From Diplosphaera chodatii (lineage: Eukaryota > Chlorophyta > Trebouxiophyceae > Prasiolales > Stichococcaceae), in assembly GCA_032358165.1 (NCBI GenBank), contig JAALGY010000063.1:186001-250000 (forward strand): DNA of 64,000 nt, written 5' to 3'. Position 1 is the first letter of the stretch, and each line of letters starts with the position of its first letter. Position numbers and translations under genes: made by a program. The notes beneath the pieces are model-generated. The model saw nothing but the letters and a program-made list of their open reading frames with translations. It did not search any database and was not told the origin of the DNA. Positions 35,807 through 48,500 of the stretch are shown here, one piece after another.

Positions 35807-38795
35807 TCAACTGCCTGTTGGCAGCATCAAGTTGGCACGCAGGGCCTCGGCCACGGCGTGCATGGAGCCCGTGATGCAAATCACAGCATGGTGGTCGTCC
35901 CCCAACTCTGCCTGTGCCTTTTCGACTGCAGCTGCCAGGGATGCCTGTGTGACAGCGAACGCCAGTGAGCAGCATCCCAGCATCACGACAGCGAAGCATT
36001 GCGGGAAGCCATTCGTGCACTTTCATTGTTGCCAGCCACCTGGATCATCTCACGCATCCGGGTGGGTCGTGCCTCTGCCATGCCCGCTGCCTGCCACTGC
36101 GCGGCTAGCATGCCGGGTGGTGCTGATCTGTGCCGCAGGACAACCTTGTCACTTGAACACCAGGCAGGAAAGCATAGCTGTCAAACAGTGTTGAGACGAC
36201 AGTGTCTAACACTGTTTAGGTGCAATACCACATGGCCGCACCTGGCTGTACTGCCTGCAATGGGCACGGTTGTGAACACAACCAAAGCTGGCTGGGTGCG
36301 CCGCAGCGCGGCTGCAATAGCGCCGTGGTCTTTGTCATCTGCACTGGCAAGCAGCAGCGCCAGCCGGTGCTGCTCCTGCCGTGACATCATGAAGAAGGGT
36401 GTGCTATAAAGTGCCATGCACGGCCACGACATGCATGCCGTACATGAGCTGCATGCTGGTGTATAGGTGTGAAAACACGGTTTGCACACGGGGCTGGGAA
36501 CGACTGGTGTATCATGCGTGCCTTGGGGAACACGCGCCGAAGCGTGTCCGCCAGGGCAGCTGCGGAGTCGCCTGTGTGCGCGCCATCTAGCACCAGCCAG
36601 CAGCTGCTGCCGCCTGCAGAGTCCAAGCGCCCGACCTACGGCAGCGGGAATGCACGCTGGCGGTGCTACTGCATGGCTGTCACTCCCTTGGCAGCCTGTC
36701 GCAGGCTTTCGCCATTTGTCAGTATGGCACAGCAGCATGAAAAGCATTTTTGCCCTGTACCCACCTGGAAGCGGCCAGGCAGGCGGGCCTTGGACAGGCC
36801 GGCCAGGATGCTCGGGACGCTGATGTTTGTGTAGCCCTGCTGCCGCAGCGCAAGCGCCGCTCCTGCCGCTGTAACTGCATTCTCCCTTTGGTGCCTGCCG
36901 ATCAGCCCCATCCGCACATCTGCAATACACGACCCAGCTGGCCCTCGTCGCTTTTCAAGTTACAACTTGCTTTGCTGCTGTTGCTTGTGCCAAGCTTGAG
37001 CAAAAAATGATGGGAATGATGTTCAGAACGGGTTGCCATCAGACAGGTGTAGATCAAAGGAAGTTGCACTCCGCATGTGCTTGCGACCCAAGATGCATAT
37101 CAGCAGCAATGCATCCATTGAGACGTGTGGAGGCCCACCGACTGCGTCACCGCACTCTCCGTTGAGCAGGAATACGCTGCACTCCTGCCAGATGCAGTCC
37201 TGCTCCATGAACAGCTGCTGGGGCCAAACCTCTGCCTGGGAGTCGTATATCCTGTGCCAAATTCACCGGAGTATCAGCACTGCCGTGCAGGGGCCGCAAG
37301 GCATTGCTTTGCTGGAAGGAGGCGTGCACCATGCGGTGCTCCTGGCACAGATGTCATTGCCCAAGAACCCTGCAAGCGCAACCCAGTCGAGCACCTGCAG
37401 CGCAGTTCTTTCGCACGCCTGCACAGCACACGCTTGGCCTCGGGGTGTGGCTGCCACCCAATCACCACCGGCCGCCCGGCCTTCATGATGCCCGCCTTTG
37501 CTGCTGCGATGCTCTCCAGGCTGCCTCCTGTGCCAGCACGACCGCCAATATAGCCTGTTTGGCGGCGCTGGCATGACATATCCAGATGTGGTCCATCGTT
37601 GCATGGCGCAGCTGGGTGCTAGCAACAGCAGCTGCTGACGTGCACGTGGCAGGACAGCGGTGTCTCACCCAGCGCAGCCTGGTGTTCCAGGCCCACTGCC
37701 GTCAAGATGGCTGCCTTTAGCTGCGCTGGTTCAAATACATTGGTAGCGTCCCGTGCACCACCCAGGCCAGCCTCCACAAGTGCGATGTCCACCTGTTGAA
37801 TGTCAGGGTGACTACACATATCAGTGGCCTAGATGGTGAATACATTGCCATGCCGTTTACAGCACATCTGGTAGGCGAGCGGACTGAATACATCTACAGC
37901 AACATGCGCAACGACAATGAGTCAACAAACCTTTTGCTGCTGGAAGTGGCGCAGTGCAAGCGCCGTCATCATCTCAAAGTGCGTCACGCTGCTGAAACGG
38001 TCACCAAGAGCTGCTTGCGCAGCAGGCATTGCAGAGGACACCAGCGTATCAAAATCAGCGCTGGCGATAGGGCAGCCGTTAATGCTGATCCGTTCCCGCA
38101 GCGTGAGCAGGTGTGGACTGCGGTCAGGTGGTTGTGCGATGTAGGGCGGCAGTGTGAGGGACACTGTGTGTGGCCATGAACTGGCAGGTGCACAGGAGTC
38201 CCGGATGGTAGCGCCGATGTCGTGCCTGGTGTATGTGCCGACACAGTAGCCCGCCTCCCGCAGGATGCTCTGCAGCATCGCCGTCACGGAGCCCTTGCCC
38301 TTCGTGCCGGCAACGTGCGCGACTGGCAGGTCGGCGTGCGGCGAGCCGAGTGCGCTGAGCAGCGCCCGCATCGGCGCCTGCGCCCATGGCCTCCACCACT
38401 GACGCGGAGTCTTGAGCGTCTGGAATGCCAGGACTGCGCCCAGTGAAACAGCTCGTGCGTGCTATGCATTGCGACGCACGTCTCACGGAGTTTGCTCACC
38501 AGATCAAAGCCGGCAGGACTCTCTGTGCCAGCATCCTTCGGCACGCCGGTGGTCTCATGATTCTTGAGAGTCTGCAGCAAAGCTTCACCAGACGCCACGT
38601 TGCTCAGGTTCCTGTCACACACAATCAAAGCAAGGGTGAGCAGGGGGCTGAGTGTTGCAGGGGCAACATCCGGGCGAGGCTGCAGCAAGCCTGACGCATG
38701 ATGCGCCACACCTGGACGCTGCTCTTGTGCAGCTCTGCACCGTCAAGGCTGATGCTACGAGACGTGTAGCAACGGGTGTCGACTTGGCGAACCAT
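35807..38795 (-). CDS. Dihydrofolate synthase / folylpolyglutamate synthase (FolC family)
   Basis: An ATP-dependent Mur-ligase-like enzyme that adds glutamate to dihydropteroate or to folates. The ATG at 38795 opens [20 protein letters not shown], an Arg/Ser-rich leader that could be organellar. Recognisable exons: about 38560-38500, 38370-38200 ([21 protein letters not shown]-loop [13 protein letters not shown], then GTYTRHDI), 38100-37925 ([32 protein letters not shown]), 37795-37660 ([20 protein letters not shown]), about 37520-37400 ([20 protein letters not shown]), 36915-36765 ([31 protein letters not shown]), 36640-36510 ([20 protein letters not shown], with the conserved DGAH), about 36410-36240 ([20 protein letters not shown]) and a last exon ending [20 protein letters not shown]... 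at 35807. All family motifs are present. Whether it is DHFS, FPGS or both cannot be told. Confidence 0.9.
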
Positions 38796-39554
38796 GGCAT
38801 CTAACCGCTCAGTAGAAAAACAGCAGCTGCTGCTGGCCTTGCCCAAGTGTTCCAACCGAACACCACAGTCGTTGTCGCTGCTATGCAACCAGGCGTTGCA
38901 TCAAGATTCGACACAAGGTGGCAGTACAGCACAGGTGCGCTGTTCCGCAGATGCGATCATCGAAATGAGCAGGGCGACATGCATGGACCCATCCAACCAT
39001 CTTGTGCAATCTGTCAGTCAAGACTGATCAGTGACAGCATCGAGCCCTCGGCATGCATCCCACTTTGCTGTGCTGATGTGTGTGTTGCCACTGATGTGGC
39101 AATCTCGCACCTGATTCCCACGTTTCGCGTGCTAGTCTGCATCTGGAAGTCTGGTGACATCAGCGATCTGTAACATGGCATGCACTGCGCACTGGCGCAA
39201 TATACCCTAGGCGGTGCTGTCGAGGAGTTGTTGGTCCGAATTTCATCGGATGCTCCCATTTGCAAAACTTCGAACGTGTTGGTAGCTGCCCGCTATTTGG
39301 GCAACACGCGCATTGCCGCAGGTGGTTGCACAAGCGCACCAGCTGCTTGGCAACAAGATGCTTGGCAATGAACGTTTCCGTCTTGAACCGCTCGAGCCGG
39401 TCGTCGTATCAAAATTTGCAGTACATCGGCTGCATCGGTGACCGCTGCACCCTGCCACCGCATGCAGCCACCACCTCGCAGGGTGGCACTGCATGCTGGT
39501 CTGGGCAGCTGACCGTCATGCTCAAGGCCCAGCAACCCACGGCACAGTGAGGCC
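38796..39554. promoter_or_regulatory. Divergent intergenic region (FolC / VPS13)
   Basis: Bounded by the divergent starts of FolC (-) and VPS13 (+). Short open frames occur on both strands but none shows conserved residues or convincing splice context. I read it as promoter and 5' UTR sequence. Confidence 0.45.
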
Positions 39555-42500
39555 ATGGAGACGCTGCTCACCGGCGCGGTCAACCGCCTGCTGCGCCGGT
39601 TCATCAAGTCTGCTGGCGGCGAGGTGACTCGCCACACGTGCTGTGCAGCATGTCTGCCGTCACGTTCGTAAGTGCTCACATGCAAATCGTGACGGCGCAA
39701 TACGTCCGGGCTGGCTTCGCAGGCGGGCTCGACGCTGCGGGCGTCCCTGTCGGCCACTGGGTCGATGGTGCTGTACAACCTGGAGCTGGACCTGCAGAGC
39801 CTGCTGAGCCGGGTGCCCTTCAGCGTGCGGCGCGCCTTTGCGCACAGGCTCACGGTCACCGTGCGCTGGGCATCTCTCACCATCCAGGTGCGATGCGGGG
39901 ATTCCTGCATGTGCTGGTGACGTGCATGCACGCTGTCGGAGCCGTGTTGGGCATGCATGCACAGATGTTGATCGGATCAGATCTGCATGCTCTGAGGTTT
40001 CTGTGCGTCGCATGTCCGTACGGCAGGTGGAGCTGGATGATGTGGAGGTGGTGCTGGCACTGGACGAAGCAGACGGGGGTCTACACCCGCAGCCGTCGGC
40101 GCTGGCGGATGAGCTGGGTGCTGTCCTGTCTCAGGGTGAGCTGCTCAGGGCAGCCGACAAGCCGGAGTGCGCATATGCTCGCTGGCCTGTATGGATGTCG
40201 CAGCATGGGCATGAGCGCTAACAGCAGCTGTACCACATGGCATTGCAGAAGTCTCCGAGGCGCCTACAGCAGAAGGAGGCGCATCGTGGTTCCTGGATGC
40301 TTTCCGCCCCACGCTGCTCCAGGCGCTGGCCAACATGACACTGGTGCTGCGCAATGTGGCAGTGCAGTGCCATGCAAGCGGCGTGATGGCGTCGGCATCA
40401 TGCAGCCTGCTGAAGGCTGTCTCTGTGACGGATACGGGTTCGGCAAACCGTCCGGTAAGCGTCTGGCAGCCGACATTTACATTAGGTTTGGCAATGACCA
40501 TGGCGGGAGATGGAGCGTGTTGCAGTGTTCTGCTCGGTGTGGTAGGCTGCACCAGAAGGTGAAGGCCGATGTCCACATCTTTGCGCAGGAGGACGAGGGG
40601 TGGCTCACGAAGCAGCTGGAAGTTCGGGGGCTGAGCCTGGACATGCAGCAGCAGTCATTGCCAACGATGGCAGCCATTCTGCAGGAGCCACCGCTGTTGC
40701 GCACGCCACGCCTGCTGGTGAACTTGCCTTGACGACAGGATTGGGTGCGATGGTTGTCATCACAGCACTGCTGAGCAACGATGGCTCACTAGGAGAGTAA
40801 ACCAGAGCCTGCTTGACAACGCAGGTATCAGCCACATTGCCAGCCCTGGTGCTGCTGAAAGAGGCTGCCAGCGAGGCGGGCTCTCCACCCTCAGTTGATG
40901 TGGCTGTCGATATCCTGCCGCTGAGTGTGTCGCTGAGCAGACAGCAGCTTGGTTGCATGGCAACGTTCTCAGCAGCGCTGCCGGCGACACCAGGCCCTGA
41001 TGAGGCAGCCTGTGAAGATGCACATCAGCGACAGACAGCAGGCGCCACGCCGCAGTCTGAGGAGCCAGGCAGCACGCCCAGCCCACCTGGAGGTGAGCAT
41101 GTGCTCCTGTCACTGCGGGGTGCAGGGCCACGTGAAAGGGTGGGCCCACCGGCAGGGTGCCATGCCTGCAACACTCATTCTGGTACCTGCAGGCGTCAAT
41201 GCCTTCGGCTGGGCTGCATGGCAGTATCTCACAAGTGAGCCGGCGAGTGGCACCCCTGCAGCAGCACAGCAGCTGGACGAGTTGGCCATCTCAATGAGTA
41301 TCAAGCTGCAAGGCACGGCACCTTTACCGCGCCGAGAGCGGTGCCCTTGCATGAAACCTTCGACTCATCCTGCAATCTGCAGGAGGCGCCCTCAAAACTG
41401 CTTCTTGAACCGTGCAGGTGGTCAGGCACAGTTGCTTCGGGCTGACGACACGACAACTGTTGCTGGTACGATAGCCACACATCATGTTCAAAATGCAGCT
41501 GGTAGCAGCGTGTAGAGTGTGTTGCATCTGAATGCGCCAACATGGTTTCGTCTTGCAGGCAACAGCCCTACCTCCAGCCCGTCATGCCTGGCGACAGTGC
41601 AGCTCATTGGCGTGAGCGCTGAGGTGCAGCTGCTGGCATCCAGCCTGCAATTTGCAGAACTGCGGCTTCATCAGCTGACAGTGTCTCGGCCACCAGCCCA
41701 GCGTTTGGATCCACCCTGGCCGCCGCAGAGTGGACCAGGCAGCCCCGAAGCTGCAGCTGCAGCTGCAGCAACCAGCACTGCAGGTCAGCAGGTGTTTGGT
41801 CTGCACCCAGTGCGGTCAGGGCGGCAGTCAGCAGCAGACATGCCGCTAGCTCTTTGGATGCAGTGGCAGGCAGGAGACGCTGCCGGCAAAGCTACCAGCG
41901 TGCAGGCTCAGCTGCCATCAGTGTCACTGCGCGTTGGCAGGCTATATGCAGCGCACATCCCGTGCTTTTTTGAGGAGCTACAGCGCCTGGTTGTATGTCA
42001 GCAAGCAAGTGGCGCTCCAGCTAGTGCAGCACCGGCTGCGCCCTTGCCAGCTGTTGCAGAAAGCAGCACTGACGCAGGGCAGGCAACCGCCACAGCACCT
42101 CCGCCAGCGCTGACACAGTGGCTTGCTGCCGAAGTCTCGGCAGACTTGGTGGTGTCAGCGGTGCAGGTTGTTGTGCTGGCAGCGGCAGATTCACCTGCCG
42201 AGGCCGTTGTCCTTGATGTTGCCAGGGTCAGCGGGCAGCTGGGCCCAATCAAGGCTCGTACACACAGCGTTCAGCACAGCATGGCAGCGGTACTGCAGCA
42301 CCAGATCAAAGGCAGCCCACCTACCCATGGCCTCCGAGTCGCGGTGTCTGGCGTGCAGTTCAGTACAGCGCCAGTGTGGCTGCCTGACAGTACTGCAGCA
42401 ATGCCGGGAGGCAGTGGCAGCAGCAGCCCATCAGCGGCGATGTCTCCAACACAGCAGCCTACCATTGTCCCTGCAGACACGTTGCAGCCTGTCAGCACTC

Positions 42501-45500
42501 AGTTCGAGCTGCAGCTGCTCATGGCGGCATGCGGCAGCGGCACTGGCGGCAGTGCCGAGGAGGCAGCAGGTGGCAGCTGGGGTGCCTGGGCGGTGGTGTC
42601 GCCTGTGTCAATGCGCCTGGCAGCAGCACAGCTGGCCGCAGTGCTTGCCGCATTGAACGGTGTTTCAGCACGCCTGGACTGTCCAGTCCAGCCCGCAAAA
42701 TCCACTACTGCTGCGCAAGCTGCCGCCCTGGGCCTCCTGACCATCAGCATGACATCCACAGCGCAGCTTGCATATTCGCCGCTGGGCGCCACAGCAGTGT
42801 CTGCTTCTGCAGCTGCTGAGCGGTGTCTTGATGAGTCAAGCAGCCTCAGTCTCGTCACAGCAGCAGTCGAGGTCTCTTTGGCATGCGCAGCAGCTGATGC
42901 AGAGCTGCGCTTCGCCTGCCACCGCGTCAGCATGGCAGCATCCCCCGGCTTTGGCCTGCGGGTGCCGGTCATCGAGGCGGGATGTGGCTGCCCTTCAGAG
43001 ATCAACAGCAGCATGCCGCTCCGGCTGATTGGCTTTGCGATCATGCTGATGACTAGCAGCGCTGGCAGCAAGGGCAGCGCAAACCCAGCACCTGCATCTG
43101 GGGTGCAGGCGATCTCAGATTGCGACACGCAGCTGAGGCGGTCGAGCCTCCAGCTGCACAGCCTTTCCGCGGCTCTCGCGCCTGAGCACTGGCAGAGCCC
43201 GCTGAATGCCATATACAGCCTCACTTCGGGGCCACTGCTGCCGCCATACACCAGCTATGCAGCTGCTCCTGTTGAGGCTCAGTCAGCCGGCTGCACCTCC
43301 GAGCTGGCAGCAACGCTGGGTGCTGCCCTGATCACACTCCATCCAACACGGTGCCCGGCGTTGGAGGCAGACAGCCTGAGCATCACGCTGTCGGGTGCAG
43401 CCTACCGACTTTGTCAGGTAGGATGTTTGCATGGTCGAATCGGATTCAGCGGCAGACGTTCAGCATAAATTGTGACGTCAACATCAAGCTCTGCCATGCA
43501 GGAGGCAATGGGCAGCACAGCTACAGGCAGCCTGCAGCACTTTGAGTGCTGCACGCATGCAGCGGCAGATGCTGCATACACCAGCTTCTTGAGGTGCGTG
43601 ATTCGCCATCTACAGCATGGACACATGTCCTGCAGGTGTGATGCTGTCGTTGCACCGACAGGCTTGGTGGTTGATGGCGAAAATTGATGTGCTTGCAGGG
43701 TGCAGCAGCGCCGTGGGTCACGCAGCAGCCCCCCGCCGCCGGTTGCGCACTTCAGCGGAACGACACAGGCGCAGGATTTGATCGTCAGTCACAGCTCTCT
43801 GCGGCTGCGGCGGCTGGAACTGCTGATGGATCGCGCCACCGTGGGCTGCCTGACGCATCTGCTGGCAGACATGCCGGCGAACACAGCCGCTGCACCACTC
43901 CCAGAGGGCAAGCAAGGCCGAGCTGTCTCGCCTCAGTATCAGCCCAGTGCTTCGGACAATGCTCTTCGTGCAGTATCACGCTTGCTGAAGAGCTGTCCCC
44001 GATTTGGCGATGCAGGCCAGGCGGACCAGCCGGGCAGGTCCTCGTTTCAGCTGCTGGTAGACGGGGTCCTGGTCCAGCTGCAACATAAAGGCAGCAAGTC
44101 GGCCTCACCCGCGGAGGATGTAGCCTGCGTGCTGTGCACCGATGCAGTCTCCGTCGTGCGCCACCGCCCCCCAGCTGCAGCTGGCAGGTACACCTCAGAC
44201 CAAAACAGGGTGAACACGAGCACCTGTCATGCAAGCAAGTACGAGCTCGCAGCCAACCTCTCCCTTACTGAGCATCACGCTGTCTGCAAACACAGGTGGG
44301 GCATACAAGAAGCAGAGCTGCAGGAGGTCGACGTGTTGGTTGCTGGGCTGGCAGTGACGCTGCAGGCGCCAGAGGTGCCGCCGGCAGCCAGCCTGCTGCT
44401 TGCGCCGCAAGACTGGGACCTCCACCTCGAACAGAACGCTGCAGCATGCAGCACGGCCGTGATGCTGCGGTCGGGTGCACTCACAGCCTGCGCCTCCCCT
44501 GCGGCCGCACAGGCGCTGGCAGCCCTTCACGCCGCACTCATGCCGTCTCACAGCAGCGACCAGGCAGACAAGGGCGCAGGTGGCATGTCGGCGCCTCCAG
44601 CAGCCGCCGCGCAGCAAGCAGATGACCTGGCGTCTGGTCTGTTCAGCCTGGCACCAGAGGTGGCAGGGCGTCCAGGTAGTCCGTCAGACGCTGTGGTGCT
44701 GCATACTTCAGTGCGCAGTCGACGACTGCATCACATGTCTGGTTGATGCGACTTTCAACCTGCTGGATAGTACAATGTCTGCGTATGCAGGTGCCATGCA
44801 GATCAGCTTGGGTGACAACGCGGCGGGCTCGATGCCTTGGATGGGCGGCGGGGAAAGCTGGGTTTGCTGGCGCTATCCGTATGCCAGGCCAGTCGTCGGG
44901 TTGGTCCTGTATGGCAATGCAGCGCATGCACAGCATAACGAACTCGAGCTGGCCCGACTGGACAGCTCATCTGGCGAGTTTGTCCCACTCGAGAACACCA
45001 ACATGGAGCGCAGCAGTGACGCTGACAGCCTGACTCTGGTCGTCAAGGTGAACTTTGTAAATGCTGCCATCACCTAGGGTTGTCTGTCGTCCACCGGGTG
45101 CCCGGTTTTCAGATGTGACCTGTGATGTATGGCCACAGTGAAGGGAAGCATGCGCCAGTGCTTGAGGTCGTGTTGATACTGAGTATGCATGTACGACCTG
45201 GGTGCAGGTCCCAATTGCAGCACATGAGTGGCAGCTGAGCTGGAATACGGAAGCGCTGCACGCTGCTGACTTGCTTTCGCACCTGCGCATCAACCCGCCA
45301 GCGGTCCTGGAGCGACATGGCATTGCGCCTCTGGCTGTGCCACTCGCGCTGGCTGTGGAGGCGGAAGCTCTCGATGTCTCCCTTTTGGGATCATCAGAGG
45401 CAGGATCGGCAGAGTGCCCTGAGCAGTTGGGCAGCCTCCGGTGCATCGGCTTAAAGGTGCTCATCGTAAGCTGCTCCAAGGCTGTGAAGTCTTAAATGCT

Positions 45501-48500
45501 GTTGCATTGTTTACAGACTCGCTTACCAGCTCTCCATGCAGTATCACTCAAATGGATGACTGCTTTCAGGCAGCTACTCACTTGTGGCAAGGCGAGTCCT
45601 GGGCAGCACGGGCAGCCTGCGAACTTGTGGTCAGGCTCCATGAGCACAATGCTGGGGTGCTACAGCCGCTGCTGCATGTGCCGCAGCTGACATTGGCACT
45701 AGAGCAAGGCAGTCAGGTAAGCTGCCCGTCCCTTGAACGGCCTACTTGGGCTGCGGATGCTCATGATCATGTAGACAGCGCCAACAACGTACTGAATATA
45801 TGATACTATACATACTACTATACTATACATACTGATCTCGCAGCAGACGCACGGCCAGCAACCTCAGCATACCGGGTTGGATGCAGCTGCGTCTCAGCCA
45901 TCTGGGCGCTCGCTTCTCATGCCGCAGCCGATGCCGCCGCGGCCTGGCATACGTGTGGTCCTGAGGCAAGTGAAGGTTGTGCGTTGAAGCTGCCATCGGG
46001 TAGACCCGTTTGCCTGGCTGGTTGTGGGCAGTTGTGGGTGGCTGGTGCCCCTCCACAAGGGCGACTTTCCACACCGTAGGGCGCCTGGGGCGCCGTCATC
46101 GGTCAGGATGGACGAGCTGTCGGTGTACTCCTTGCAACGGCTGGCAACGCTGCTCGCCACAGCAAGTCCAGCAGTACCTGACGATGCATCGGACCACGAG
46201 CAGCTGTTGGCGCGGCAGAAGGGCGTGATTGCTGTCACAAACCGCTGTCCTGTGCCGCTGCTGGTGCGGCAAGTCGGCAGCCAAACGTCAGTCGTCCTTA
46301 ACAGCCAGAGAACTAGGTAATCCACATCCGCAATCTGGTATTCGCGTGTGGATAGCTCACGAGATCCAGTTGCTGTTGTTTGTGCAGTAACCCTGATGTG
46401 AGCTGTGCCCCGTTGTAGGCATCTCATGTGGGATCTACCACCGGAACTGTCAGCAGGTGCCCAGCGCCGAATACAGCTGTCAGCATGCTGCGAGGAGGTG
46501 TACCAGGCGGCCTGGAGCCCGCCAGCTGAGGTGTGAGCGGTGGCTTGCAACCTGTTGCGCAGCTGCCAGCTTGTATGCGATTGCTTTGCGGATGTGCCTT
46601 CTGCCCAGGATCTAAACAGCTGCTGTGGGTGCTTCGCTGGTTGATCCAGCTTTTGATCTGTTGCTGACTCAATATTCAGGTGCTCTCTGCTGGGACAACA
46701 CTGCTGCACATGCCTGCACCGGATGGCACGGTGCATGCTGTTGCGGTGGTGGTGGCTCGCAGTGGCATCGGGTGGAGCGTGACACTGCAGCCTGGAGTCT
46801 CTCTGCAGAACCTCACCGGGCAGGCTGTGCGCCTACACTTCACAGGTCCGCATTGCAATCGACAGCCATGGCGACTTTCGTCCACCTTGCTACAGGTCCC
46901 ATCACTGTTCATAAGTCAAGCAGTTGAAGTTACTCGGTTGGTGTGCAGGTCAGCCTGCCACAGGCAGCGGGGCTGTGCCTGCGGTCGTGGAGGTGGCTGC
47001 AGACCAGGTAGATCTGCTCGGTTGAATGCAATGTTGCCGAGGCAGTGCTCATTCAAAAGCACACGGTCGCCAATACGATGAGATACATCCACATGTTGCT
47101 GGTCATGCTACAGGAAGCCGTGCTCCCCGTGTGGCTACGGCAAAGCAACACGAAGCCCATCAGCATGCATGTGTGGCTGGGCGGTGGCAGCGGCTGGTCC
47201 CGGTCCCTGCCGATGCTGCCATCAGGACCTGACGAGGTGGAATTGCAGCGGCATACCATTGTGCTTGCCTCTCTGATGTTGATGTGTTTGGTGGCTGGCT
47301 AAGTGACAAGCTGCTCAGGAACACATGTTGTCGCAAATCGAAGCGTCTCGGGATCCTGTGGCCACGCAGGCTGTCGAGCTGCAGGCGGGGGGCTTTGATA
47401 CATCCATGCCATCCATGGCAGATGCACTGGGCAGCAGCTCTGCGGTGGCAGCAGCCTGCAGCATTCAGCAGCAGAGCAGTGGGCAGGTGCGACTGTACTT
47501 CTGCTGTCATGCACTGCACCTACACACCTCAACATGGTCATGATGCATCGGCTGCCAGGCTTCTGAGTGCTACATGCCTGCGCAGGTGGTGATCACCTTG
47601 CTGCCGCTGATGCAGCTGCGCAACTGCCTGCCAGAGATTTTGGAATGGCAGTTGCTGCAAGGCAGCTCTGCTGACGGTCAGTTGTATGTTCAAAGTCCTG
47701 TCTGCAGGCTGTGCGTTCACGGTCATTGTTCAATGCTACAACTCCCTACACATACATCTCAATCCATGTGGCATTACGCAGGTGCGAGCACATCCTGCGT
47801 TGCCTCAGGCCGGTTGCTTCCAGGGGCAGGCATGCCACTGCCAGGCCATCGGGACGACACGAGGTGCCTGCAATTCAGGATCTGCCAGGCAGCAGCCAAC
47901 TCGACGCAGCCAGGCATGCAGGCCCGGAGCAATGACCAAGGCAATGCCAAACCCCGTGGTCAGGGCACCGCTGTTGGCATTGCTGACGGATCAGAGTCGG
48001 GGCTTCGCGAGTGGTCGCTGCCACTTTCCATGGGCCGCCGCCAGGCAAGCAATGGCAGCTGGCGCAAGCTTGCTGCCGCCGCCACGCCCATTGCTGCTAC
48101 GCTGCCATCGCCTGGCACCAGCAGTTTCGTGCAGATGCCGAGCGGACCTGTGAACAGCACTGCACCTGCAGCAACGATTGCAGCCAGCGATCACGGCAGC
48201 GACAGGCAGAGACAGCAGTTGACAGCAACACTTGCAGCTCAGGAGCCACTCCGTGGCTGCTCGGCAATGATATTCTCGCTGCTGCCCCATGGCGTGCTGC
48301 ACAACTGCACCAGCCGGGACCTCGTCCTGGAGGATCCTCAGTCAGCGGCATGGTCGGCTGCAGCACTGGCAGGCAGCAGGACGGCCTTCAGCACAGGCAA
48401 CCCGGCAGCGCCACCTGACCAGGTGTGCGCCCGCAGCAGTGTCACGTCCTTTGCCTAGTGATGCTGGGGTTGACCGACATGGAGGCGCTCAGATGGCGCG

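Noticed and set aside
39293..39958. 221-codon minus-strand open frame
   Set aside because: Overlaps the VPS13 first exons, which have the recognisable chorein sequence; composition is not protein-like.
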